From Chitinophagaceae bacterium (GTDB lineage Bacteria; Bacteroidota; Bacteroidia; Chitinophagales; Chitinophagaceae): a DNA stretch of 64,000 nt. The stretch lies in the NCBI GenBank assembly GCA_016720825.1, contig JADKJV010000002.1, positions 310,001 through 374,000 on the forward strand. The letters are read 5' to 3'. This document shows positions 46,679 through 56,383 of this stretch, in pieces (positions within the stretch are counted from its first letter, which is position 1; each line of letters begins with the position of its first letter). The notes under the pieces were generated by a model, which did no database searches, was not told the origin of the DNA, and saw nothing but the letters and a program-made list of their open reading frames with translations. The position numbers and the translations under genes were made by a program.

Positions 46679-49269
46679 CTAATTCCCTGTTAGCGTTATT
46701 ACAACACCTGTATCCACATTCACCGAAGCACCGTTGTTAACCTGTAATGCTTTCAATGTAATATTCGACGACACGTGCGGATAGAAATTCCGTCCGCCAT
46801 TCACGATGACAGTGCTGGCGGGTTGTGGTAATTGTCCGCATAGCCAGTTAGCGGGGTTGTTCCAGTCTGTACTAATTGCGCCAATCCATTCTGCAGTATC
46901 TGGCGGAAGTGTTCCCACTGTCACCAAAGTATTATTTATCGTAGCGAGGCTGCACCCGTTATTCGTTATGATGGCGCTGTATGTACCGGCACTGCTTACA
47001 ACATAAACAAGTGATGTTGCACCGGCTATCGGCTGTCCATTCAACAGCCATTGTGCAGATGAACCTCCTGTTGCCGTGAGCAATTGTGATCCGCCGTTAC
47101 AGAGTGAAACGCTTTCCGGAGAAACAAGTGGGATATGATTACTGCTCTTTGTAATGAAAGAAATTGTTGACCAGCTCCCAAAACTGCTGAGCAAATCACC
47201 ACAGGCGGATCTGACATGTATATAATATATGGAAGAAGGGTTTAATCCCTGAAGAGTTACCGTATTCCCGGAAGTGGCAGTACCTGAAGCTGGAGGAATC
47301 GGTGAACTTGTTACCGCATATTGATACAATTGCTGCAAGCTGTCTGGCGCAACTTTTGTCCAGCCAAAGCTTACCCGGTCAGCACATACATTTGATGTTG
47401 CGAGGTTACTGATAACACAACCCCTACAAAAACATAATTTGAAAACACACTGTCACATCCCGTTTTTGTAGATAATACCCTGTAAGTTCCTGCCCTCGCC
47501 AGATCCATATTAAAATTCAGGCTTTGGTTTCCGCCATTACCGCCGATCGGACCGTAAACAGAAACCGTACCAAGACGCCAGGTATAACTTTGCCCAACTT
47601 GTGTAAGTGGCATACCAACACTTACCGGGTCACCCGGGTAATAAATACCAGTGCCGCTGAGAAATGGTGAAACGGCTGGAGAAGGCAATACCACTTCATT
47701 GGAAAAAACTGCCGGGCAATTTCCAGCGGCACCTTTTACATAATATGCACCGGAAGAATTTGCTGAATACTGGGAAGTATTTGCGCCTGAGATCAGCACA
47801 CCATCTTTATACCATTCGTAATTGGATCCGCCGCTGGCTGTAAGTGTAATCGGGTTACCGGTATAACATAAATTTCCAGTAAAGGGTGACAGGATTATAT
47901 TACCTGAACACGGAACAAACTTCCACAGATCATTATAATAACCTTCTAAATTATTGTTATCAATTCCATAGCCACCAAATAAACCAAAATTACCGCCGTT
48001 CATAAATGCATTCGCTGCGGAGAACCGGCTATTGGGAATATTTGCAGGTGCAGGAATTCCCTGGGTGCCAAATACTCCATTACCATCCGGTAAATTTGAA
48101 CCATGAATCCAGGCCCATTGATTCGTTACCGGGTTATACTTCCACATATCATTCAATCTTCCAAATCCGATTTGCGCATATCCCTGACCGCCAAATACCC
48201 AGAAATTGCCATTAATATCTGTCCAGGCATTCATCATACTTCTGGAACCCGGTTTTGATGTTGCAGATGGAATTCCCAAATTACCATAAACTCCATTTTG
48301 GTTCATCTGGCTGTCACCATTTATCCATGTCCAGTTATTTGTTGCCGGATTATATTTCCATAAATCGTTGAAGATGCCATAAGGATTGCCAAAACTTGCA
48401 CCGCCGAACAGCCACAAATTGCCTGAAGCATCTGTCCATGTACAACCATTTTGACGCCGCGGAGGCTGGTTTAACGGTGACTCCACGCCCTGTATTCCGT
48501 AATTCGCTGTTGACTGGAGACCACTGTCTCCTTTCATAAATGTCCATTGATTGGTTGCAATATTATATTTCCATAAATCGCATAACGCGCCCTCATTGTT
48601 ATAATCATAACCAACACCATAACCGCCAAATAACCATAAGTTCCCATTGGCGTCCGCCCAACTCATCGCATCAGACCTCGAGCCTGGCTTATTGAGGACC
48701 GAAGCCACACCCTGTGTTCCATATACGCCGGGCAAGTAAGATGTATTATTGCCTTTCATCCATGTCCATTGGTTTGCCCCAGGATTATAACGCCATAAAT
48801 CATTCAGTGATCCAAAATCAGCGGTCGTACCTGCATAACCTGTACCCCCAAAGAGCCATAAGTTACCAGAACCGTCCTTCCAGGTTGCAACCGATTCCCT
48901 GCCCCCCGGCTTATTTGCATTCGAAGCAATAGTCACTGACCCATATACACTGGCAACATTTCCTGACACATCTCCTTTCATCCAGGTCCACTGATCTGCC
49001 GTCGGATTATATCTCCACAAATCATTCAACCTTCCTCCAATAGATGCACCATATCCGGTACCTCCAAACATCCAGAAATTACCGGATGCATCCGACCAGC
49101 CAGCATGTAAAAAGCGGCTGCCGGGAGTACCCCCGGAAGGCACGCCTTGCGTACCGTATACCCCATTTGTCCCTGTATTGAAATTTCCCCTGAGAAATGC
49201 CCATTGGTTCTGGGCAGATATTGATCCGCCCAAAACAACAAAAGCAATTAATAAGGTTAATTTTTTCAT
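46679..49269 (-). CDS. Secreted kelch-repeat protein A, 6 blades, one frameshift near 47416
   Basis: The start at 49269 gives signal peptide MKKLTLLIAFVVLGGSISAQ. Six kelch-type blades follow, each with GVYGTQG, KPGSR, W.DASGNFWMFGG.GYG and LNDLWRYNP...WTW, enough for one six-bladed propeller. Then come Ig-like strands (LTASGGSNYEWYKDGVLISGA), GGNGGNQSLNFNMDLARAGTYRV, an FN3-like part (SSIYYIHVRSACGDLLSSFGSW) and the same C-terminal NPANWLCGQLPQPASTVIV domain as protein B. One indel at about 47416 shifts the frame; the other frame continues VISNLATSNVCADRVSFGWTK. The joined length is about 863 residues. It lies 21 bases after the CHAT gene and 29 bases before protein B. Confidence 0.87.
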
Positions 49270-49290
49270 ATACAAACCCGGTTAAATTTT

Positions 49291-52236
49291 TCATTTCACC
49301 AACACCCACGCCGCCCAGTTAAACGGCTTATCCCGATACTTATCACGCATTGCACCCTGTGTGCGTGTAAATGATTCTGCAATTGATTTTCCTGAAAACA
49401 GGTTATTGTAAAACATTTCCATAAACTCCGCCGTCTCTGTATCCGGCACTTTCCACAAACTCATCACCAGATACTGGAAGCCTGCCATCTTAAAAGCACG
49501 CTGCAATCCATATACACCTTCGCTGCCACGGATATCACCCAGTGCGGTCTCGCAGGCAGATAAGGTGACCAGCCGCGCATGCGGGAAATACATATTCGCA
49601 ATTTCATAAGCCGTCAGTACACCATCATCCACACCCTGCACAGGTTTGCCCGCCCAGGTGTTTTCTGCACCAGCCAGTATGAGTCCGCTGCGGAATAAAG
49701 GATTATCAGATCGCTTGAATGCTTTGCCCGATTGTTCACGGGCATACCGGGCCGATTTAACCGGATCAGGATAAAAAAATCCGTGCGTGGTAATATGCAG
49801 GATCAATGGATCAGCATTCCCGCTCCATGATTTTACAGATTCTTCATTTGCATCCACACCTTTAAAACTGGTAACCGCTATGTCATCCGATTTCGCCAGA
49901 CCGGCAATTGCATCAATTTCCCGGGCAGATGCAGGCAGCGGCTCAAAAAAGACACCCCGCTCCCCTGTTTCAAAATCACCATTAACAGACCTTGTAATAC
50001 CAGGATCAACAGCATACTTACTTACTGATTGGCGCAACAAGACTGTGTCGGCATTATAACTCACATCACCATATAATAAAAGCCTGGTATTTTTTCCTCC
50101 AAGCGGCGAAACGGTATCCGTCACAGAGGCAGTAGTCAGCAGTTGCGACATTTCATATTTATCACCCAGATACCGTTTGTCTGGCATCCGGATGCCTGAC
50201 AACGACACCCGGTGCAGCAACCCGGTTGGTGCAAAATAAATTTTCGTAATCCCCTCCAGCTTTGACACCAACGGTTTCCAAATGATGTTGTATAAACTGT
50301 CACTGCCATAAATCAGGCCAATCGTTGCAGGGGGATTGATACTCTTCAGCGATAATTGCTTTTCCAGACGGCTCTTTGTAAACAATGGGACCAAAACAGG
50401 CTCCGTGTCATTTTTCCTCAGCAGCAAAGCCGCATACTGGACACTATCCGTAAAATCACGGCCATCAAACATATCAAAGCTGATAAACTCAATGGCTGCT
50501 TCTCCGGCTTTTAAAAACTGACGGATATTCTTCCAGTCGGCAGTAACGGATTGCGATTTTTTAAAATCACCGGATTGTCTTACCAGTTCTTTCTCCAGCG
50601 AATCTGCACGGCCCATTAATACATGCATGTGCTCTTTCGGTGCATCATCCCCTTTTGAATAAAGCGCAGCGATCTGTTTCTTTAAACTGGTCCAGGCATC
50701 ATATTTCCTGAGCAACGCCGAATCACCGGAAGAAAAAATTGACTGGCGCAGTTGCCGCGATGAAGATAGAATCTGGTTCCTTTTCTGTAAGGAAATGACA
50801 TAAGGCTGGCCATTATTCCCTGCCGGCAGTTTATTAAAATAAAACGACTGATACTCATCACCGGCGCCGGCAATGTTTTTCAGGTATAACTGTTTTTCTT
50901 CCTCGGAAGTAAAAGAGAACATGCGTCTGGCCTGTACCTGTTGTGTTTCAAAAGCACTACGGTATAAACCAGCCGCTTCAGGTATTTTATTTTCATTCCA
51001 GTACACCCGCGCCAGGTTCACAGAGTTCCCGGTAAAATAAGGATGCTCCTCACCCAGGTTCTGTTTCCAGTATAATCTTGCTTTGAGGAAATATTTTTCA
51101 GATTCATCATACCGCTTCATGTCAAAATACAATTCACCCAGGCTGTTATCGTTCACTGCCATATCCCCTTTCACCATCTCTCCAATCCCCTGCCAGATTT
51201 TAGCCGCTTCCAGTGCATAGGATTCGGCTTCGGTATAACGGCCTGTTTCACGATACAGGTTAGACAAACTGCTGCAGCCCTGGCCATAAAAAAAACTGGT
51301 ACCTGAATTTATTTTTTCGCGGATCGCTTTGGCTTCGAGATACAGTGGTTCAGCTTTTTCATACTCATGCATCATCAAATACAAATCTGCCAGGATATCG
51401 CAGCTGAGCGCATAATCATCATGGTCTTTGGTAAAATAATTTTCCCGCACCTGCCGGGCTTCTTTGTACAGGGGTTCAGCCTGCTGGAATTTGCCCATAT
51501 CCCTGTAAATATTTGCAAGGTTGATACAACTGATTGCATACGCTGATTTGGGAATCCCCGTTACCCTGGCGCGGATATCACGGGCTTCAATCGCCAGCGG
51601 TTCCGCTTTATCATACTGACCCAGGTTCCAGTAAATAGCAGCCAGGTTATTGCAGCTTTGGGCATATGCACCATTCTCACGGGTAAATAATTTTTCACGG
51701 ATTGCACGGGCTTCCAGGTGAGCCGCCTCAGCTTTTTCAAACTCTGCATTGTCATTATATAAAATACCCAGCGCATTACAAATGCCTGCATATTCTTTAC
51801 TCTGATCCGTATGCAGGTGTTTATAAATTTCCCTGGCTTCGAGATACATAGATTCAGCCTGCTGGTATTTCTTCAGGAAATAAAACACCTGTCCCAGGAA
51901 ACCGGCATTACCGGCATACAAATCATTCTCTTTACCATATTTCCCGAGTATGATTTGCCTCGCCTGTAAATACAAGGTTGCGGAAGCTGCATACTGGCTC
52001 TTCCCCAGATACATCAAACTGGCCTGGCTGGTCAGTAAATCTATATGTGTGTCCGATTGGGCTGAATCATCAGGCAAAGACCCACGGGTGAGCTCATAAT
52101 AATAAATAGCACTGTCAGTCAGTTTGTGCTGACGGAAATACTCGGCACTGTCACGGTAAACCTGCCATTGCTGGCTATACAGATTACACGTGCAGCACAA
52201 AACCAGAGCGATAAGGCATGCCGCTTTCCGGAACAT
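49291..52236 (-). CDS. Secreted TPR-CHAT protease
   Basis: The 981-residue protein has an N-terminal signal (MFRKAACLIALVLCCTCNLYSQ) and about ten tetratricopeptide repeats (residues about 40-440, with YAQSCNNLAAIYWNLGQYDKAEPL-type units). A helical linker follows, then a C-terminal CHAT domain. The caspase-like catalytic pair is intact: His818 in LHITTHGFF and Cys895 in VTLSACETALG, with the SEGVYGLQRAFKMAGFQYLVMSLW core. CHAT proteases cleave proteins and are often controlled by TPR or other binding modules. Here an export signal places it outside the cytoplasm. It begins an operon with two kelch-propeller proteins, which are candidate substrates or sensors. Confidence 0.93.
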   Translation of the reverse strand: MFRKAACLIALVLCCTCNLYSQQWQVYRDSAEYFRQHKLTDSAIYYYELTRGSLPDDSAQSDTHIDLLTSQASLMYLGKSQYAASATLYLQARQIILGKYGKENDLYAGNAGFLGQVFYFLKKYQQAESMYLEAREIYKHLHTDQSKEYAGICNALGILYNDNAEFEKAEAAHLEARAIREKLFTRENGAYAQSCNNLAAIYWNLGQYDKAEPLAIEARDIRARVTGIPKSAYAISCINLANIYRDMGKFQQAEPLYKEARQVRENYFTKDHDDYALSCDILADLYLMMHEYEKAEPLYLEAKAIREKINSGTSFFYGQGCSSLSNLYRETGRYTEAESYALEAAKIWQGIGEMVKGDMAVNDNSLGELYFDMKRYDESEKYFLKARLYWKQNLGEEHPYFTGNSVNLARVYWNENKIPEAAGLYRSAFETQQVQARRMFSFTSEEEKQLYLKNIAGAGDEYQSFYFNKLPAGNNGQPYVISLQKRNQILSSSRQLRQSIFSSGDSALLRKYDAWTSLKKQIAALYSKGDDAPKEHMHVLMGRADSLEKELVRQSGDFKKSQSVTADWKNIRQFLKAGEAAIEFISFDMFDGRDFTDSVQYAALLLRKNDTEPVLVPLFTKSRLEKQLSLKSINPPATIGLIYGSDSLYNIIWKPLVSKLEGITKIYFAPTGLLHRVSLSGIRMPDKRYLGDKYEMSQLLTTASVTDTVSPLGGKNTRLLLYGDVSYNADTVLLRQSVSKYAVDPGITRSVNGDFETGERGVFFEPLPASAREIDAIAGLAKSDDIAVTSFKGVDANEESVKSWSGNADPLILHITTHGFFYPDPVKSARYAREQSGKAFKRSDNPLFRSGLILAGAENTWAGKPVQGVDDGVLTAYEIANMYFPHARLVTLSACETALGDIRGSEGVYGLQRAFKMAGFQYLVMSLWKVPDTETAEFMEMFYNNLFSGKSIAESFTRTQGAMRDKYRDKPFNWAAWVLVK

Positions 52237-52409
52237 AGTAAAGGTCTGTCGCTTGTAATAAAGTCAATAATTGATCAACCAGAAACGGTTTTAGAAAGGA
52301 TGGATGGTGGCGTTGATCAGGGAACGGAAAGGCTTATTTCCCAATGTTTCAATGAACACGGAATATAGCAATTTAAAACTGATTCGGGAGGTATTGTACC
52401 GTGTTTTCA

Positions 52410-52511
52410 CCCCCTTTAAGGAGGGGGAATTTTACCATAAAGATCACAAAGGCTAAACAAAGGACACAAAGTGTTACACTACATGCTTTGTGTCCTTTGT
52501 TTTTACTTTGT
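52410..52511. repeat. GC hairpin plus CACAAAG-type inverted repeat
   Basis: A small CCCCC...GGGGG hairpin at 52410-52427 is followed by TCACAAAGG, AACAAAGGA and ACACAAAG units (52450-52472) and the complementary TTTGTGTCCTTTG arm (52492-52504). The right arm overlaps the last codons and the stop of the receptor gene on the minus strand. Confidence 0.8.
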
Positions 52512-54773
52512 AATCGTCAATTTTTTATTGAAGAATTTTTGCTGTACACCTAAATTCATACTCCAGCTCCAGCGGGCAAAACCCTGCGGACTGGCAATGC
52601 GGTTGAATGTAAAGCTGGCAGTAATGTTCCGGGTGTCTTTGGGCGACCAGGTTGTATTGAAATTAGAGGTAAGCGAACCGCCATTGCGATAATGGTTGAT
52701 TGTTTTATCAAACTGGCTGTACACATTATAATTGTAACTGGCGCTGAGATTGGCTTTCCATTTTTTGCTTACAGTCATCCCGCCCCAGGTACTCAGTTCG
52801 TATTCATGACGGCCGCTGATATTCTCCCAGGTAACCTGTGTTTTTCCATCCGGCAACAGCGTACGCACCTGGCTGAATACATCTTCCACAATATTATATC
52901 CCAGTCCGAAATTGATATAATACAATGGCTTGGTCCTTCCCAGCACCAGGTCAAAATTATGTGCGGTGGAAGCCTGGAGTTCAGTATTTCCAAAACGGAT
53001 ATTATACGGATCACCGTAATCAATAGCGGGATTCAGTTCATTGATGCCGGGCCTGCGGATGCTGCGGCGGTAAGCAATGGTCAGGTTGATGATTTCTTTC
53101 CAGTTGCGGTTGATATTGGCAAAAGGCAGGAATGTCCAGTATTTGTTATTTGCCCGTTTCTGGTCACGGTATAATTCAAAAGACACAGCAGTCTGTTCCG
53201 CTGATCCGCCGGCAGTAATACTGAAATTTTCCTGGATGATCTGTTTTACCGATGCCCGGTAGTTTAATACGTTCTGGTGGAAACGGAAATGGTTACTCAG
53301 GTTGGTTGACGGCACCATCACACCATCAGACTTACGTAAGTAGGATGCATCAACAAGCACATGGCTGTTGTTTCTGGTAAAATAGGTACCGAAAGAAAAA
53401 TAGGTTTTCTTGTTTGCCAGTGGTTTTTCATAGTTAATCCGCGTACTGAAACTGTTGCTCTCGTTATCAGTCAGCTGCTGCTGGGTTGAATCGCTGCCAT
53501 TCGGCGTGTGATCAGGATTATAATACTGCTGGAAGAAATCGCGGTCCGTATTACTCAGGGAAAAGTTGGCCGACTGTATGATGCGCAATTGTTCACCGGG
53601 TGTTTTCCCTTTCAGCGTATAAGAAAAGTTCATCCCCGGATTGTAGCTGTTCCCTTCGCTGGCTACAGAACGGGTGCTCAGCTTCCAGATGCTGTCAAAC
53701 CGGTTAACGTTGGTATAAGTAGTATGATTGAGATTCGAGAAATCATTCTGGTTATACTGCAACACAAAATTGATTGACTGGATTTTGCTGATATCATAAT
53801 CCAGGTTAAACCTGAAATTGGGCCGCAGGTTCTTATTTTTATAATCAGAAGTGGTTTTAAAATAATTCGAGGAATCTAAATATATATTATTGCGGCTGGA
53901 GTATCCTTCTCCCCTCACCTGGCTGTAACCCAAACCCGCATTGATGCTGATGGATAAACCCTGCTTGCGGTAACTGAAATTCCCGCTGATGGCTGCTTCG
54001 CCTCGGGTGCCGCCGGAGATGTTGAGCCTGCCACTGCGTCCGACTTTCCCTTTTTTAGTGACAATATTGATCACACCACCCTGTTCATTTGCATACTGCG
54101 GCGGTGGATTGGTCATCACTTCAATTTTTTCAATGGAACTCCCGGGCATGGATTCCAGCAAATCCTGTAACTGCTGCATGTTCAGTTCAACCGGTTTGTC
54201 ATCAATCAGGATTTTGGGCTCTTTTCCCCGCACTGTAATTTTCCCGTTCGGGTCTTTGGTAACCAGCGGTACATTAGTCAGTAATTCACCCGCAGTACTG
54301 CCTGCGCTTAATGAAGATTCAGCTGCATTAAAAGTGATATTGCCATCTTTTGATTGTATCAGTGGCTTTTCAGCATATACAATTACCTCACCCAGTGTTT
54401 CGGAATTCCTGGGCTTCAGCGTAATATCAGATAAATTAAAATCAGCACGCTCTTCGCGGAAATGGATACTGTCAATCACCAGTTCCTGCATACCCACATA
54501 ACTGATCTTTAAACGGAAATAACCGGAATCCACTTGCTGGAAGCTGAACTCGCCGGTTTTAGTACTCGTCGTATTCTTTTTATTAGTGCTGTCATTCAGT
54601 GATTGCAGGATCACAGTCGCGCCCTCGAGCCCCTTTTTCTTGTCATCCAGCAAATTGCCTGTGAGCATGCCTTTTTGAGCAACAACAGCGGTTCCGGCAC
54701 AAAGTAGAAATATGATTAAACAGAATTTCCTCAAAACAGTGATTAGACGCCAAATATACTGATGACCCTTCAT
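52503..54773 (-). CDS. Outer-membrane beta-barrel receptor, TonB-dependent type with OMP_b-brl_3-like barrel
   Basis: I start it at the ATG at 54773, which gives MKGHQYIWRLITVLRKFCLIIFLLCAG, a long but usable export signal. A carboxypeptidase-regulatory-like domain follows (MLTGNLLDDKKKGLEGATVIL), then a plug-like region with GEVIVYAEKPLIQSKDGNITFN and PGSSIEKIEVMTNPPPQYANEQGGVINIVTKKG. The barrel contains SIRRPGINELNPAIDYGDPYN and ends KKLTITK. This is the receptor type that lacks a SusD partner. Ligand unknown. The 3' end overlaps a repeat element, and the 5' end diverges from miaB. Confidence 0.88.
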   Translation of the reverse strand: MKGHQYIWRLITVLRKFCLIIFLLCAGTAVVAQKGMLTGNLLDDKKKGLEGATVILQSLNDSTNKKNTTSTKTGEFSFQQVDSGYFRLKISYVGMQELVIDSIHFREERADFNLSDITLKPRNSETLGEVIVYAEKPLIQSKDGNITFNAAESSLSAGSTAGELLTNVPLVTKDPNGKITVRGKEPKILIDDKPVELNMQQLQDLLESMPGSSIEKIEVMTNPPPQYANEQGGVINIVTKKGKVGRSGRLNISGGTRGEAAISGNFSYRKQGLSISINAGLGYSQVRGEGYSSRNNIYLDSSNYFKTTSDYKNKNLRPNFRFNLDYDISKIQSINFVLQYNQNDFSNLNHTTYTNVNRFDSIWKLSTRSVASEGNSYNPGMNFSYTLKGKTPGEQLRIIQSANFSLSNTDRDFFQQYYNPDHTPNGSDSTQQQLTDNESNSFSTRINYEKPLANKKTYFSFGTYFTRNNSHVLVDASYLRKSDGVMVPSTNLSNHFRFHQNVLNYRASVKQIIQENFSITAGGSAEQTAVSFELYRDQKRANNKYWTFLPFANINRNWKEIINLTIAYRRSIRRPGINELNPAIDYGDPYNIRFGNTELQASTAHNFDLVLGRTKPLYYINFGLGYNIVEDVFSQVRTLLPDGKTQVTWENISGRHEYELSTWGGMTVSKKWKANLSASYNYNVYSQFDKTINHYRNGGSLTSNFNTTWSPKDTRNITASFTFNRIASPQGFARWSWSMNLGVQQKFFNKKLTITK

Positions 54774-54858
54774 CCCCAGACTCAATTTTAGCTGAGTGGT
54801 TGATTTTCAATGTGGGAGAAAGCGTACTGACAACATGTCAGCATTTCGGGATTTGCAG

Positions 54859-54866
54859 TATATTTG
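54859..54866 (+). promoter_or_regulatory. -7 promoter element of miaB
   Basis: TATATTTG matches TAnnTTTG and lies 17 bases before the ATG at 54884. A -33 TTTG at the standard spacing is not visible. Confidence 0.55.
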
Positions 54867-54883
54867 CAGACTAATTTCTTCCC

Positions 54884-56313
54884 ATGCTTGACTACGTGAC
54901 AGATAAAGCTCATGACGAAAACCGACAGGGAGAGGCCTATGCCCCTTTTGCCGGTGATCCGAATCAGTATGCAAAGCGGTTCGATATAGAAAGCTATGGC
55001 TGCGCGATGAATTTTTCAGATAGCGAGATCGTAGCCTCTATACTGCACCAGGAAGGTTTTGGCGCCACCCGGAATGTGGAGGAAGCTGACCTGATCTTTT
55101 TAAATACCTGCTCTATCCGTGAGAAAGCAGAACAAACGGTACGCAAGCGTTTAACGGAATTCAAAAAACTTAAAGAAGCCAGGAAGGGAATGCTGGTCGG
55201 TGTGCTGGGTTGTATGGCGGAAAGGCTGAAATCACGTTTCCTGGAAGAAGAAAAACTGGTTGATATTGTTGTTGGCCCTGATGCTTACCGTTCACTCCCT
55301 GCATTGGTCACGGAAGCCAGCGGTGGTCAGAAAGCAGTAAACGTATTATTAAGCCGTGATGAAACGTATGCGGATATTTCTCCCGTAAGACTTGATTCAA
55401 ATGGCGTGAGCGCATTTGTAAGCATTATGCGTGGCTGTAATAATATGTGTTCATTCTGTGTGGTACCCTTTACCCGCGGCCGTGAACGGAGTCGCGATAC
55501 GGCCAGCATAGTAGCCGAATGCCGTGATTTATTTGAACGTGGTTTCCGGGAAGTCACATTACTGGGACAGAATGTAGACAGCTATTATTATAGTCCCCTT
55601 GCCGGCGATGCCCCCGTGAATTTTGCCCAGCTGCTAGAAAAAGTGGCCAATATTGATCCGTTGTTAAGGGTTCGTTTTTCGACATCGCACCCGAAAGATA
55701 TTACAGATGATGTGCTGCACACGATGGCGCGTTACGGGAATATCTGCAAATACATCCACCTGCCTGTACAAAGCGGCAGTACGAGGGTATTGCAACTGAT
55801 GAACCGGACGTATACCCGTGAATGGTACATAGGAAAGGTTAATCGCATCAGGGAAATCATGCCCGATTGCAGTATCAGTTCAGATGTGATTACCGGATTT
55901 TGTACGGAAACAGAAGAAGACCATCAGGATACACTGGATATTATGGCGTACAGCCGGTACGACATGAGTTATATGTTCGCATACAGTGAAAGACCCGGCA
56001 CACTGGCGGAGAAAAGATACGATGATGATGTACCCGAAGCCGTGAAGAAAAGAAGGCTCACGGAAATTGTAAACCTAAAAAACCGGCTTTCAGCAGAAAG
56101 CAACCAGCAGGATTTAGGAAAACATTCACCGTGCTGATAGAAGGCGACAGCAAACGCAGTGCAGCCGACTGGATGGGAAGAACCAGCCAGAATAAAGTAG
56201 CTGTTTTCCCTAAAGCCGGTGGTAATTATAAAAAAGGAGATTATGTAAACGTATTTGTGGAGAATTGTACACAAGCTACGTTGCTTGGCAGGGTTATCCC
56301 AGCCAATAGCTAA
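54884..56313 (+). CDS. miaB: tRNA-2-methylthio-N6-dimethylallyladenosine synthase, one frameshift near 56120
   Basis: MiaB adds a methylthio group to the modified adenosine 37 of tRNAs. The N-terminal cluster cysteines are C40 (ESYGCAMN), C76 (LNTCSIRE) and C110 (VLGCMAE). The radical-SAM motif is RGCNNMCSFC (C185, C189, C192), and SSDVITGFCTETEED is also typical. The first frame ends at 56137; adding one A in AAAA at 56119-56122 continues TFTVLIEGDSKRSAADWMGR and the C-terminal TRAM domain to 56313. The stop codon (after PANS) lies inside a GCTATTG-type repeat array. The joined length is about 476 residues. Confidence 0.93.
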
Positions 56314-56380
56314 TAGCCAATGGCCATTAGCCATTAGCTAACATCTAAAATCTGATATCAAATATCTATTATCTAGTTTA
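56297..56380. repeat. CCAATAGC/CCATTAGC heptamer array overlapping the miaB stop
   Basis: Units CCAATAG, CTAATAG, CCAATGG, CCATTAG, CCATTAG and CTAACAT follow one another and include the TAA stop of miaB (56311-56313). A looser ATCTAAA/ATCTGAT/ATCTATT tract runs to the start of the next gene. The family matches those at 13.2 and 30.6 kb. Confidence 0.85.
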
Positions 56381-56383
56381 GTT

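Noticed and set aside
44000..49200. Regularly spaced similar sequences that look like a CRISPR array or tandem DNA repeat
   Set aside because: They are coding blades of kelch proteins with a period of about 180-210 bases and variable codons, not short identical repeats with unique spacers.
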